DNA of 6,492 bases from Verrucomicrobiota bacterium (GTDB lineage Bacteria; Verrucomicrobiota; Verrucomicrobiia; Chthoniobacterales; UBA10450), in NCBI GenBank assembly GCA_003219225.1, contig QHPZ01000165.1, forward strand, positions 2,696 through 9,187, written 5' to 3'. The translations under genes were made by a program, and so were the position numbers. Positions 1 to 6,173 of the stretch are shown here, piece by piece; position 1 is the first letter of the stretch; each line of letters begins with the position of its first letter. Under the pieces are notes generated by a model. It worked only from the letters and a program-made list of their open reading frames with translations. It was not told where the DNA came from and ran no database searches.

Positions 1-28
1 TACGCGGGGCCCGCAGGGCCGCGGCTAC
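1..28. repeat. GC-rich imperfect palindrome beside the fabG-like stop codon
   Basis: Bases 1-12 pair with 16-27 at 9 of 12 positions around a GCA loop, with a perfect GGCCC/GGGCC core at 8-12 and 16-20. It begins 3 nt after the stop codon of the minus-strand dehydrogenase, so it could act as a transcript-end hairpin, but no T-tract follows inside the window. It may equally be one of the palindromic repeats seen elsewhere here. The left edge of the window cuts it, so its true extent is unknown. Confidence 0.35.
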
Positions 29-30
29 AG

Positions 31-786
31 TCAGGCCATATAAAAGCCGCCGTTCACGTTCAGGACTTGGCCGGTGATGTAGGAAGCATCGGGCGAGGCG
101 AGGAAAAGGGCCCCTTCGACGATTTCCTCCACCCGGCCGAGGCGGCCGAGCGGAATTGCTTTGATAAACTTTTGCGTCGCTTCATCCGGCATGCCTTTGC
201 TCATCCCAATGTCGATAAACCCCGGCGCGATGGCGTTGACGGTGATGTTCTGCCGGGCGAACTCCCGCGCCGAAACTTTGGTCAGCGCAATGATGCCGGC
301 CTTGCTCGAGGAATAGTTCGCCTGACCGAAAAAACCCAGCTGCCCGCTGACCGAGGCCATGTTGATGATCCGTCCGCCGTCGCGCAGGAGCCCGGCAGAT
401 TTCTGAGTGACGATGAACGTGCCGATGAGGTTGACCCGGATCACGCTCTCGAACTCATCCATCGACATCTTTTTGAGCGTGCGGTCGCTGATGATCCCGG
501 AGTTGTTGACGAGAATATCGAGCCCGCCGTGTCGATCTTGTATTTGTTGCATCATGGACTCGACTTGCTGCGGCTGAGTCACATCGCACTCAACGACGAG
601 CGGATCGTTCAACTCCTTCGCCACATTCGTCGCATCAGCCTTGTTTTGCCCCTGTGCGTCGGCCACGTAGTTGACTACGCAGTGCGCCCCGCGTTTGCCG
701 AACGCCTTGATCATCTCCGCGCCAATCCCCCGTGAGCTGCCGGTCACGAGCACGACTTTGCCGGTGAAGTCGAACGGGTCGGCCAT
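31..786 (-). CDS. fabG: FabG-type short-chain dehydrogenase/reductase (3-oxoacyl-ACP or 3-oxoacyl-CoA reductase)
   Basis: A cytosolic NAD(P)H-dependent oxidoreductase of 251 aa, the usual length for a classical SDR. The cofactor glycine motif TGSSRGIG is at residues 15-22, NNSG (the NNAG strand) at 94-97, and the catalytic tetrad is N119, S145, Y158 and K162 in a YSSSK motif. The stretch around NITVNAIAPGFI (180-191) is the hallmark of FabG and acetoacetyl-CoA reductases. All catalytic residues are present, so it should be active. The substrate could be 3-oxoacyl-ACP in fatty acid synthesis or 3-oxoacyl-CoA. The neighbouring acyl-CoA mutase and CoA-transferase genes favour a CoA substrate slightly, but the sequence alone does not decide. 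The start at 786 gives the expected short N-terminus before the first beta strand; no clear Shine-Dalgarno precedes it. It is divergent from the mutase pair. Confidence 0.9.
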   Translation of the reverse strand: MADPFDFTGKVVLVTGSSRGIGAEMIKAFGKRGAHCVVNYVADAQGQNKADATNVAKELNDPLVVECDVTQPQQVESMMQQIQDRHGGLDILVNNSGIISDRTLKKMSMDEFESVIRVNLIGTFIVTQKSAGLLRDGGRIINMASVSGQLGFFGQANYSSSKAGIIALTKVSAREFARQNITVNAIAPGFIDIGMSKGMPDEATQKFIKAIPLGRLGRVEEIVEGALFLASPDASYITGQVLNVNGGFYMA

Positions 787-801
787 AGCGGAAAAGACTT
801 T

Positions 802-865
802 AATCAGGAAAGCAGGAAATCAGGAAAGCAGAATCGCTTTGGTTTTCCTGTTTTCCTGCTTTCCT
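802..865. repeat. Near-perfect inverted repeat in the divergent intergenic region
   Basis: Bases 806-827 and 844-865 are reverse complements at 21 of 22 positions (mismatch at 820), with a 16-nt loop. The left arm also contains a direct repeat: AATCAGGAAAGCAG occurs at 802-815 and again at 818-831, with a 16-bp period. The arms are built from repeated AGGAAA/GCAGGAAA units. The repeat sits between two divergent start codons (786 and 892), so it is not placed as a terminator of either gene. It could be an interspersed repeat, an operator, or a leader hairpin in the mutase mRNA. Confidence 0.8.
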
Positions 866-891
866 CATTTGTAGTTATCTCTTCGCCAGCG

Positions 892-2145
892 ATGCCTGCG
901 CCAATTCGCGTCCTCACCGCCGTCCCGATTTGCGACGGGCACGACAGCGCGATCAACACCATCAATCTCGAATTCATCCGGCACGGCGTCGAGGTCGTGT
1001 ATCTCGGTTATCATCGTTCGGTCGGCGATATCGTGCGCGCCGCGATCCAGGAAGATGTGCGCGCGATTGGGATTTCGAGCTATAACGGCGGGCACAGCGA
1101 GTTCTTCGGCGCGGTTGTCGATCTTCTGCGCAAAAAAGGCGCCGACGATATCAAGGTGTTCGGCGGCGGCGGCGGCACCATCACACATGACGATGCCGCA
1201 ATGATGAAACGCAAAGGCGTGGACGAGATTTTCTTCGCCGGAACGTCGCTCGAAGAGATGGTGGAGTTCGTCCACCAGCATTATGGCAAAGCGCGCAGGA
1301 AACGCGCCCGACCGAAGTCGCCTGACCAGGAGCTCGCGCATAAGCTGACGGACATCGAAGATCGCGCAGCAAACTTGACCGCTTTAAGCGCTCGAGTTTC
1401 AAAGGCGGGTTCGACGCGAACAGATCCCGCAGCTGTCCGAACCAAATCGCCACGTGCTGCGCGGGTAATTGGATTCACGGGGCCGGGCGGCGCGGGCAAG
1501 ACGACGCTGATCGATGAGTTAGTGCTGAGATTTTTGAATAAAAATCGTCAATCGCGCCTTGCCATCTTGTCGCACGACCCGAGCGTGGTCGGGCGGGGCG
1601 CGTTGCTGGGCGATCGGGCGACCATGATCAACTCGCAGAATGATCGCGTGTTCATGCGCAGCATGGCGACGCGCGGCCAAGCGGGCGGACTTTCGCCAGC
1701 GACGCACGATTGCCTCGCGTTGCTCGCGCGATCGGGCTTTGACTATGTGATCATCGAAACTGTCGGCACCGGTCAGGAAGCGATGCCATTTCAGAAAAAT
1801 GGGATTGTCGATCTTACCGTGCTGGTGATGAACCCCGATTACGGCAGCCGCCTGCAATTGCAAAAAATCGTCATGCTTGATCTCGCCGATGTCGTGGTCG
1901 TGAACAAAAGCGATCTCCAGCGCGCCCGCACCGCGCATACCGAAATCGAGCAGCGCCTTGAGCAAAACCGCCGGGACCAACAGCTCATCGACACCGTGGC
2001 AAAACGTCATCGTGACCCTGGCGTGGACCGTTTGTTCGATCTAATTTTAGGCGGTAGGGATGGCGCGCTGCAACGCCAGTCCGGCTCGGACCGTCCGCGG
2101 ACATCGCAGCGCGATGTCCCTACCAAGAAACGGAGAAAGAGATGA
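892..2145 (+). CDS. icmF: B12-binding domain fused to MeaB-like GTPase chaperone (N-terminal portion of an IcmF-type acyl-CoA mutase)
   Basis: Residues about 4-132 form an adenosylcobalamin-binding Rossmann domain: DGHD at 15-18 gives the D-x-H signature (H17 is the lower axial ligand), followed by SSYNGGH (62-68) and a glycine run at 91-95. A low-complexity linker (about 133-190) leads to a G3E-type GTPase: Walker A GPGGAGKT at 197-204, HDPS 228-231, GALLGD 236-241, ETVGTGQ 289-295, NKSD 338-341. This domain order matches the first part of fused IcmF, where the G domain gates cofactor loading and protects the mutase. Compared with IcmF as I remember it, the segment after NKSD is shorter by several residues, and the linker after DPGVDRLF (376-382) is replaced by 24 residues (388-411) encoded by a palindromic repeat, then a basic KKRRKR tail. 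The stop overlaps the next start (ATGA). The start at 892 has no evident Shine-Dalgarno but begins right at the B12 fold. Confidence 0.88.
   Translation: MPAPIRVLTAVPICDGHDSAINTINLEFIRHGVEVVYLGYHRSVGDIVRAAIQEDVRAIGISSYNGGHSEFFGAVVDLLRKKGADDIKVFGGGGGTITHDDAAMMKRKGVDEIFFAGTSLEEMVEFVHQHYGKARRKRARPKSPDQELAHKLTDIEDRAANLTALSARVSKAGSTRTDPAAVRTKSPRAARVIGFTGPGGAGKTTLIDELVLRFLNKNRQSRLAILSHDPSVVGRGALLGDRATMINSQNDRVFMRSMATRGQAGGLSPATHDCLALLARSGFDYVIIETVGTGQEAMPFQKNGIVDLTVLVMNPDYGSRLQLQKIVMLDLADVVVVNKSDLQRARTAHTEIEQRLEQNRRDQQLIDTVAKRHRDPGVDRLFDLILGGRDGALQRQSGSDRPRTSQRDVPTKKRRKR
2053..2124. repeat. 72-bp REP-like palindromic element inside the coding sequence
   Basis: The ends GGTAGGGA (2053-2060) and TCCCTACC (2117-2124) are perfect inverted repeats, extending to 16 of 19 matched positions with GCGCTGC paired to GCAGCGC. 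The centre holds a small hairpin GTCCG/CGGAC (2079-2083, 2087-2091) and the palindrome GTCCGCGGAC (2093-2102). The element is exactly 72 bp and starts on a codon boundary, so it adds 24 in-frame codons (residues 388-411) to the GTPase protein. The architecture resembles REP/BIME elements mobilised by REP-associated tyrosine transposases; that mechanism is inferred, and a transposase remnant lies 1.9 kb downstream. Confidence 0.8.
2132..2141 (+). promoter_or_regulatory. Shine-Dalgarno for the mutase subunit
   Basis: GGAG at 2132-2135, within a purine-rich GGAGAAAGAG, lies 6 nt before the ATG at 2142. It falls inside the last codons of the upstream gene, whose TGA overlaps this ATG (ATGA). This favours coupled but separate translation of the two IcmF-like parts and argues that the ATG at 2142 is the genuine start and not a frameshift artefact. 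Confidence 0.7.
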
Positions 2146-3950
2146 GCAAGCTCGGACAAGTGGTCGAAGCAGTTGAGAAGTACAACAAATTTGTCCTCGA
2201 CCAGGTCAGGCGGGCGCGCACAGACGAACCGTTCGGACGCGATCTGCTCGGGCGCTGGAACGACATCAAAGCGAAGATTCCGATCACCCGCGCGCCCACG
2301 GGGCTTCCATTGCCGCGGTTGGCTCTGCCGGAGATCGATGAACCCGGCGAAATCGCGCGTTATCTGTTTGGCGAAGGTTTGCCGGGGGAATTTCCGTTTT
2401 TGAATGGCGCTTATCGCGAGATGTATCTCGAGCCGATTCGCGAAGTCGAAAGTTTTGAGAAGAACGGCGAATCGAAAGAAAAGAAAACCGGCAAAAAAAT
2501 TCCGCAGGTCGAAGAGCCAACCCGATTGTTTTCCGGTCTGATGCTGGCCGAGGACACGAATGAGCGTTTCCATTATCTGACGCGGCATCAACGGACGCAT
2601 CGGCTCAGCACCGCGTTCGATGGGCCGACGCTTTACGGAATCGACAGCGACGCCGACGGCGTCTTTGGCAAAATCGGTGAGGGCGGCGTGGCCATCGACA
2701 CGGTCGAAGACATGATGCGGCTCTACGATGGGTTCGATCTAGGTTCGCCGAATTTCTCCGCCTCGATGACGATCAGCGGCCCGGCGCCGATCATCATGGC
2801 GATGTACATCGCGGCGGCTAAACGCCGTTTCGGGCCAAAAGTCGTGCCGAGACTCCGCGGCACGATTCAGGCCGACATTTTCAAGGAAGTCCAGGCGCAG
2901 AACGAAACGATTTTCCCGATCGAACCGTCGCTGCGGTTTCTCACCGACATGGTTGAGTTCACCACGCGCGAGATGCCGCGCTGGTATCCGATCTCGATCA
3001 GCGGCTATCACATCGGAGAAGCCGGCTCGACCCCGGTGCAACAGGCCGCTTATACGCTCTCGAACGGGTTCGCTTACGCGGAAATGTTCGTCACGCGCGG
3101 TATTCCGGTCGATCAATTCGGGCCGCGGCTGTCGTTCTTTCTCGATTGCGGCTTGGATGTTGAATACATCGCGCTCGCGCGCGTCTCGCGGCGGATCTGG
3201 GCAATCGGCATGCGTGACGTGTTTGGCGCCGGACCGAAAGCGCAGCTTTACAAATTGCACACGCAAACGAGCGGGCGCTCGCTTATCGCCGCCGAGTTCA
3301 AGAACAACCTTACCCGCACCGCGGCGGAACTGATGCTCGCCTACATGAATGCGACGAACTCGTGTCACTCGAACAGCGCTGATGAACCCTTCACCACGCC
3401 GAGCGAGGAATGGATCCGCCTCGCCGCGCACGGTCAGGCCATCCTGCTCGAGGAATCCGGCATCTTTAAACACACGATGAACATGTTGAGCGGCTCACCG
3501 GGAATGAAAGCGGTCGAGCGCGCAGTCGAGGCAGCCATCCTCGATGAGTTTCGCGAGATCGAACGGATCGGCGGCGTCCTGGCGGCAGTGGAAGAACGCT
3601 ATCAGCGCAGTCAAATTCAAAACGCCGCGCACAAATACGAGCAGCAGATCTACGACGGAACGCGCCCAATCATCGCTCTGAATAAATATCGCAACGGCAG
3701 TGATGACATTCCGGAAGTGAAGCTTGCTCGCACGCCGCGAAAGAAACAACAGTTGCAAGTTGATCGGCTGGCGAAATTCAAAAAGAAAAACGCGGACAAA
3801 GCGAAGCGCGCTCTCGACAAACTCGCGGCCATCGTCGAGCGCGGCGAAAACTGTTTCCCGGCGCTACTCGAAGCCGTCGAGGTTTGCTCGTTAGGCCAGA
3901 TCACCGGGCGGTTGCAGGACGTCGTCGGCCGCTTCCGGCCGATGGTGTAG
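2142..3950 (+). CDS. icmF: IcmF-type acyl-CoA mutase catalytic subunit (predicted isobutyryl-CoA/n-butyryl-CoA mutase)
   Basis: A 602-aa B12-dependent acyl-CoA mutase catalytic part with no B12 domain of its own; the cofactor domain is in the coupled upstream protein. Residues 1-30 resemble the IcmF segment just after its G domain, LPGEFPF (80-86) its pre-barrel region, and about 126-430 the substrate-binding TIM barrel (RLSTAFD 154-160, SMTISGPAP 208-216, RGTIQADI 239-246, SISGYH 285-290 with Y289 and H290). The C-terminus VCSLGQIT (581-588) is typical of IcmF. By alignment from memory, F130 in RLFSG stands where methylmalonyl-CoA mutase has Tyr89, and Q253 where it has Arg207. Phe/Gln is the isobutyryl-CoA pair, so methylmalonyl-CoA is an unlikely substrate. 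The expected reaction is reversible isobutyryl-CoA to n-butyryl-CoA. A lysine/glutamate-rich insertion of roughly 25 residues lies at about 100-125. Subtype specificity (pivalyl or others) is not settled. Confidence 0.9.
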   Translation: MSKLGQVVEAVEKYNKFVLDQVRRARTDEPFGRDLLGRWNDIKAKIPITRAPTGLPLPRLALPEIDEPGEIARYLFGEGLPGEFPFLNGAYREMYLEPIREVESFEKNGESKEKKTGKKIPQVEEPTRLFSGLMLAEDTNERFHYLTRHQRTHRLSTAFDGPTLYGIDSDADGVFGKIGEGGVAIDTVEDMMRLYDGFDLGSPNFSASMTISGPAPIIMAMYIAAAKRRFGPKVVPRLRGTIQADIFKEVQAQNETIFPIEPSLRFLTDMVEFTTREMPRWYPISISGYHIGEAGSTPVQQAAYTLSNGFAYAEMFVTRGIPVDQFGPRLSFFLDCGLDVEYIALARVSRRIWAIGMRDVFGAGPKAQLYKLHTQTSGRSLIAAEFKNNLTRTAAELMLAYMNATNSCHSNSADEPFTTPSEEWIRLAAHGQAILLEESGIFKHTMNMLSGSPGMKAVERAVEAAILDEFREIERIGGVLAAVEERYQRSQIQNAAHKYEQQIYDGTRPIIALNKYRNGSDDIPEVKLARTPRKKQQLQVDRLAKFKKKNADKAKRALDKLAAIVERGENCFPALLEAVEVCSLGQITGRLQDVVGRFRPMV

Positions 3951-3960
3951 GGGCCAAGGC

Positions 3961-4161
3961 CGGTGGGGCGAGACTCTGTCGAGCCGACGAATAACGTCGC
4001 TGGGCGCCGCAATCCCGCAACGGGTGTTTACATCTTCCGCGATCGACCAACGATTGCATTTCTAAGGATCTGCACATTGCACCGGCAATCGGGTCTCGCG
4101 AACCAGATCGTCCACCAAGCGGTGACGGAGTTCGACAGCTCGACAGAGTCTCGCCCCACCG
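3961..4161. mobile_element. 201-bp inverted-repeat-bounded element (MITE/REP-type) with transposase remnant
   Basis: Bases 3961-3984 and 4138-4161 are perfect 24-nt reverse complements. Extending inward to 3991 and 4131 gives 29 of 31 matches. The repeat reads CGGTGGGGCGAGACTCTGTC and on. It lies 10 bp after the mutase stop codon, between convergent genes, so it is tolerated outside coding sequence. The interior contains a reading frame resembling the start of a REP-associated tyrosine transposase. No target-site duplication is obvious directly outside the arms. The paired arms could also form a long cruciform or transcript hairpin that ends mutase transcription. Confidence 0.75.
4002..4133 (+). 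pseudogene. N-terminal remnant of a REP-associated tyrosine transposase (Y1/RAYT family)
   Basis: The frame encodes about 44 residues starting GRRNPATGVY and including RPTIAFLRICTLHRQ, then LANQIVHQAV. This resembles the first beta-strand and helix of RAYT proteins, where I recall a PTIVFLTVCT...RQPWLA...VH pattern before the catalytic region. The frame runs straight into the right inverted repeat at about 4131-4138. The HUH metal-binding histidines and the nucleophilic tyrosine, which lie further along in the family, are absent, so the remnant cannot be active. The match is by recollection of the family pattern over a short stretch. An open frame continues through the repeat to about 4256, but that part looks like non-coding readthrough. 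Confidence 0.5.
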
Positions 4162-4164
4162 TCA

Positions 4165-4181
4165 GAGGCAATTCGTGCCTC
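4165..4181. terminator. Short hairpin between convergent genes (weak terminator candidate)
   Basis: GAGGCA (4165-4170) pairs perfectly with TGCCTC (4176-4181) around a 5-nt loop, 29 nt beyond the stop of the minus-strand secreted protein gene. No T-tract follows on either strand, so intrinsic termination is unproven. It could also be an outer part of the adjacent repeat element. Confidence 0.3.
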
Positions 4182-4210
4182 ACAGCATCCACATTTAGGC
4201 TTTCCCAACG

Positions 4211-4630
4211 CTATTTCGTGCGTTTGAGGCGGATGTTCTGCCGATACAACTCCTGACAACGCGCGTCCCCTGCGTGTGTGAGCTTGAGCGCGACAGCGAG
4301 GTCCTCACCGGCGCGTGTGAGCGTGCCGGTGCCGCTGTTATTTGAGCTGTCGCGGAAGGTGAATTCGACTGCTCCTTTGCCTGCGGTTTTCCCAGTGCCC
4401 TGCGCGTCGACGCTGCAGCCGTGGCCGTCATTGTATCCCGCACTGAACCACACTGAGAGCGCGTTGCCGCTTTGTTCCAGGCTCATTTGAAATACCGCGC
4501 GGCCATTCAGGAATTTTCTGTCCGCGTACTCGCCCGGGAAGTTCTGTGCGTTAGCCGAAACCGCCACCGCGCTGAACCATACAATCAAAGCGCCGAGAAC
4601 CCCTCTGCGATTCATTTGCAGCTGCCTCAT
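4211..4630 (-). CDS. Small secreted protein of unknown function
   Basis: 139 aa with a clear Sec signal peptide: basic MNRR at residues 6-9, a hydrophobic stretch GVLGALIVWFSAVAVS (10-25) and an ANA-Q-type cleavage site at about 27-29. The mature part starts near QNFPGEYADRKFLNG, is rich in Gly, Ser, Thr and Asn, and looks like a small beta-rich extracytoplasmic domain. It has two cysteines (in GHGCS and ARCQE) that could form a disulfide once exported. I do not recognise a named family. Two starts are possible: the ATG at 4630, which directly abuts the upstream TAA, or the ATG at 4615, which gives a more canonical signal peptide and has a GAGG 9 nt before it. It probably shares a transcript with the small fragment upstream. 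Substrate or role cannot be read from the sequence. Confidence 0.7.
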   Translation of the reverse strand: MRQLQMNRRGVLGALIVWFSAVAVSANAQNFPGEYADRKFLNGRAVFQMSLEQSGNALSVWFSAGYNDGHGCSVDAQGTGKTAGKGAVEFTFRDSSNNSGTGTLTRAGEDLAVALKLTHAGDARCQELYRQNIRLKRTK

Positions 4631-4813
4631 TTAATTAGCTTCATTTCCAAAATCAGCCCTTTCGAAGCGTTTCGTGTTTGGATTGTATTCACCGCAAAAA
4701 CGAAACATCCGCGAAGCCGTATGGCCGGAAGATCGGTCTTCGTATTTGACGATTCCATGAGCGTACAAGAAGGCGAGTTCGTTTTCCACGGCCTCAATAG
4801 TTCCCGTGTCCAT
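4631..4813 (-). pseudogene. Probable C-terminal fragment of a hypothetical (membrane-anchored) protein
   Basis: A 60-codon frame from ATG 4813 to TAA 4631. Its sequence (AHGIVKYEDRSS, then FRFCGEYNPNTKRFE, ending FGNEAN) resembles the conserved C-terminal pattern G-x-I-x-Y-x-D-x-F-G ... T-x-F-C-x-x-Y ... Y-N that I recall from small hypothetical proteins with N-terminal membrane helices. The frame is open upstream only to a TGA at 4838-4840, leaving no room for membrane helices or the preceding domain, and no convincing Shine-Dalgarno precedes the ATG. I therefore read it as a 5'-truncated remnant. It could instead be a genuine 60-aa protein. It ends exactly where the secreted-protein start begins, which would allow coupled translation. 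Confidence 0.45.
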
Positions 4814-4880
4814 GAAGTCAATGAGGCCCAGTGGAATTCAAATTGTGAGCCGTTCGGACGGCGTTATGCTGCGCGCGGTT

Positions 4881-6173
4881 ATGACTTCTCCGCAAATGAA
4901 CGCCGGGGAAAGCGCGCGGACTCGAATCGCGTGGCGGCTATTGCCGTTTCTTTTTCTTCTCTACGTCGCGAATTATCTCGATCGCACGAACATCGCCTAC
5001 GCAACGCTCGCAATGAAAGGCGACCTCGGTCTGAACGATTCGGTCTTTGGCACAGCCAGTGGAATCTTCTTCATCGGCTATTTCGCCCTGCAAATTCCCG
5101 GCGCGGTTTTGGTCGAACGCTGGAGCGCGCGCTGGTTGCTCGCGCTCACGCTGATCACCTGGGGCGCGTTAACGACACTCACCGGCTTTGTCCGGACGCC
5201 GACACAACTTTATGGCGCGCGATTTTTATTGGGCGCAGCGGAAGCGGGATTTTTTCCCGGCGTGATCGTTTATCTGTCTCACTGGTTCATTTACCGCGAC
5301 CGTGCGAAAGCCGTCGCGCGTTTCATGTCGGCGATTCCGATCGCTTACATTCTCGGCGGGCCGCTTGCCGCCGCAATTCTCGGTATCCATTGGTTGGGAA
5401 CAGCGGGATGGCGCTGGCTGTTTTTGCTCGAAGGCGTGCCGGCCGTTCTCCTCGGAATCGTCACGCTGTTTGTGTTGCCAGACCGGCCGAACGAAGCGAA
5501 TTGGCTTTCCCCTAACGAACGCGATTGGATCTCATCGCGTCTCGCCGAAGAGCGGCGCGCAAAGGCGCATGTTGAGCAGATGTCGATCTTCCAAGCCTTG
5601 CGCCATCCGCCGGTAATCATTCTGACGCTGGGACTCTTTTTCTGTTACAGCGGCGGCTACATCTTTTGGTTCTGGATGCCGACACTGCTCAAACGCATGA
5701 CCGGATGGAGTGACATTCACGTTGGTTGGATGGGCGCGATCCCGTTCATCGCCGGATTAATTGGCATGCTGGTAATCGGCTGGACTTCGGACCGCACGCG
5801 TGAACGCCGCTGGCATTTTGCGGTTCCGCAAATGACCGCAGCCATTGCATTGAGCGCGTGGTTCTTTGTTCCGCATTCAACACTCTCGCTCATGGTCGTG
5901 TTCACACTCATCGGCTTCGGGAGCGTTTCTTATCTACCGGCTTTTTGGGCATTGCCGTCCGCGTTCTTAACGAGCGCAGCCGCAGCGGCCGCCGTCGGAT
6001 TCATCAACTGCACCGCGAGCATCGGCGGATTTGTCGGCCCAAAAATTTTCGGCGACCTGAGCCAGCGCACCGGATCATTCAACACCGGTTTCGCGGTAAT
6101 GATCGTGTGCTGGATTATTGCGTCCGTGCTCGTACTAATCTGCCCGCGCGAGCGCGCAGAAGTTACTTCTTAA
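4881..6173 (+). CDS. MFS transporter, anion:cation symporter (ACS) type
   Basis: An inner-membrane major facilitator with about 12 predicted helices, probably importing a small organic anion with protons. The first helix, LLPFLFLLYVANYLDRTN, carries the Y-x-D-R-x-N signature of the ACS family (phthalate, tartrate, hexuronate and glucarate transporters). Further landmarks are GAAEAGFFPG in helix 4, GWRWLFLLEGVPA in helix 6, a long central loop with LPDRPNEANWLSPNE, and a motif-A copy GWTSDRTRERRW between helices 8 and 9. The frame is open from GTG 4806, which would overlap the divergent fragment. Later ATGs at 4866, 4881 and 4896 all keep helix 1; 4881 gives 430 aa, typical for the family, but no Shine-Dalgarno decides. 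The substrate cannot be assigned. Its last 11 bp overlap the tail of the convergent CoA-transferase gene. Confidence 0.87.
   Translation: MTSPQMNAGESARTRIAWRLLPFLFLLYVANYLDRTNIAYATLAMKGDLGLNDSVFGTASGIFFIGYFALQIPGAVLVERWSARWLLALTLITWGALTTLTGFVRTPTQLYGARFLLGAAEAGFFPGVIVYLSHWFIYRDRAKAVARFMSAIPIAYILGGPLAAAILGIHWLGTAGWRWLFLLEGVPAVLLGIVTLFVLPDRPNEANWLSPNERDWISSRLAEERRAKAHVEQMSIFQALRHPPVIILTLGLFFCYSGGYIFWFWMPTLLKRMTGWSDIHVGWMGAIPFIAGLIGMLVIGWTSDRTRERRWHFAVPQMTAAIALSAWFFVPHSTLSLMVVFTLIGFGSVSYLPAFWALPSAFLTSAAAAAAVGFINCTASIGGFVGPKIFGDLSQRTGSFNTGFAVMIVCWIIASVLVLICPRERAEVTS

Noticed and set aside
67..735. Long plus-strand open frame opposite the FabG-type gene
   Set aside because: It is antisense to a protein with complete SDR motifs and its translation has no recognisable fold; GC-rich codon bias keeps the opposite strand open.
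802..831. CRISPR-like array from the two AATCAGGAAAGCAG repeats
   Set aside because: Only two 14-nt units with a 2-nt gap; no spacer-sized intervals.
806..865. The intergenic hairpin as a bidirectional terminator
   Set aside because: Both flanking genes start, not end, here. It remains a repeat or regulatory candidate.
2125..2145. Programmed frameshift joining the two IcmF-like parts
   Set aside because: No slippery heptamer is evident, and the downstream gene has its own ATG with a well-spaced GGAG.
2739..3473. Long minus-strand open frame opposite the mutase gene
   Set aside because: It is a shadow of the mutase coding sequence, Arg-rich and without domain features.
3952..3961. GGCCAAGGCC palindrome right after the mutase stop as a terminator
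   Set aside because: Four-base arms with a two-base loop and no T-tract are too weak.
4806..4880. GTG 4806 as the MFS start
   Set aside because: It would add 25 residues with no family resemblance before helix 1 and overlap the divergent fragment; later ATGs give the usual length.
4472..5515. Plus-strand frame of about 347 codons overlapping the secreted gene and the MFS gene
   Set aside because: It crosses two well-supported genes, is Arg/Ser-rich with no family resemblance, and uses the frame shifted from the MFS helices.
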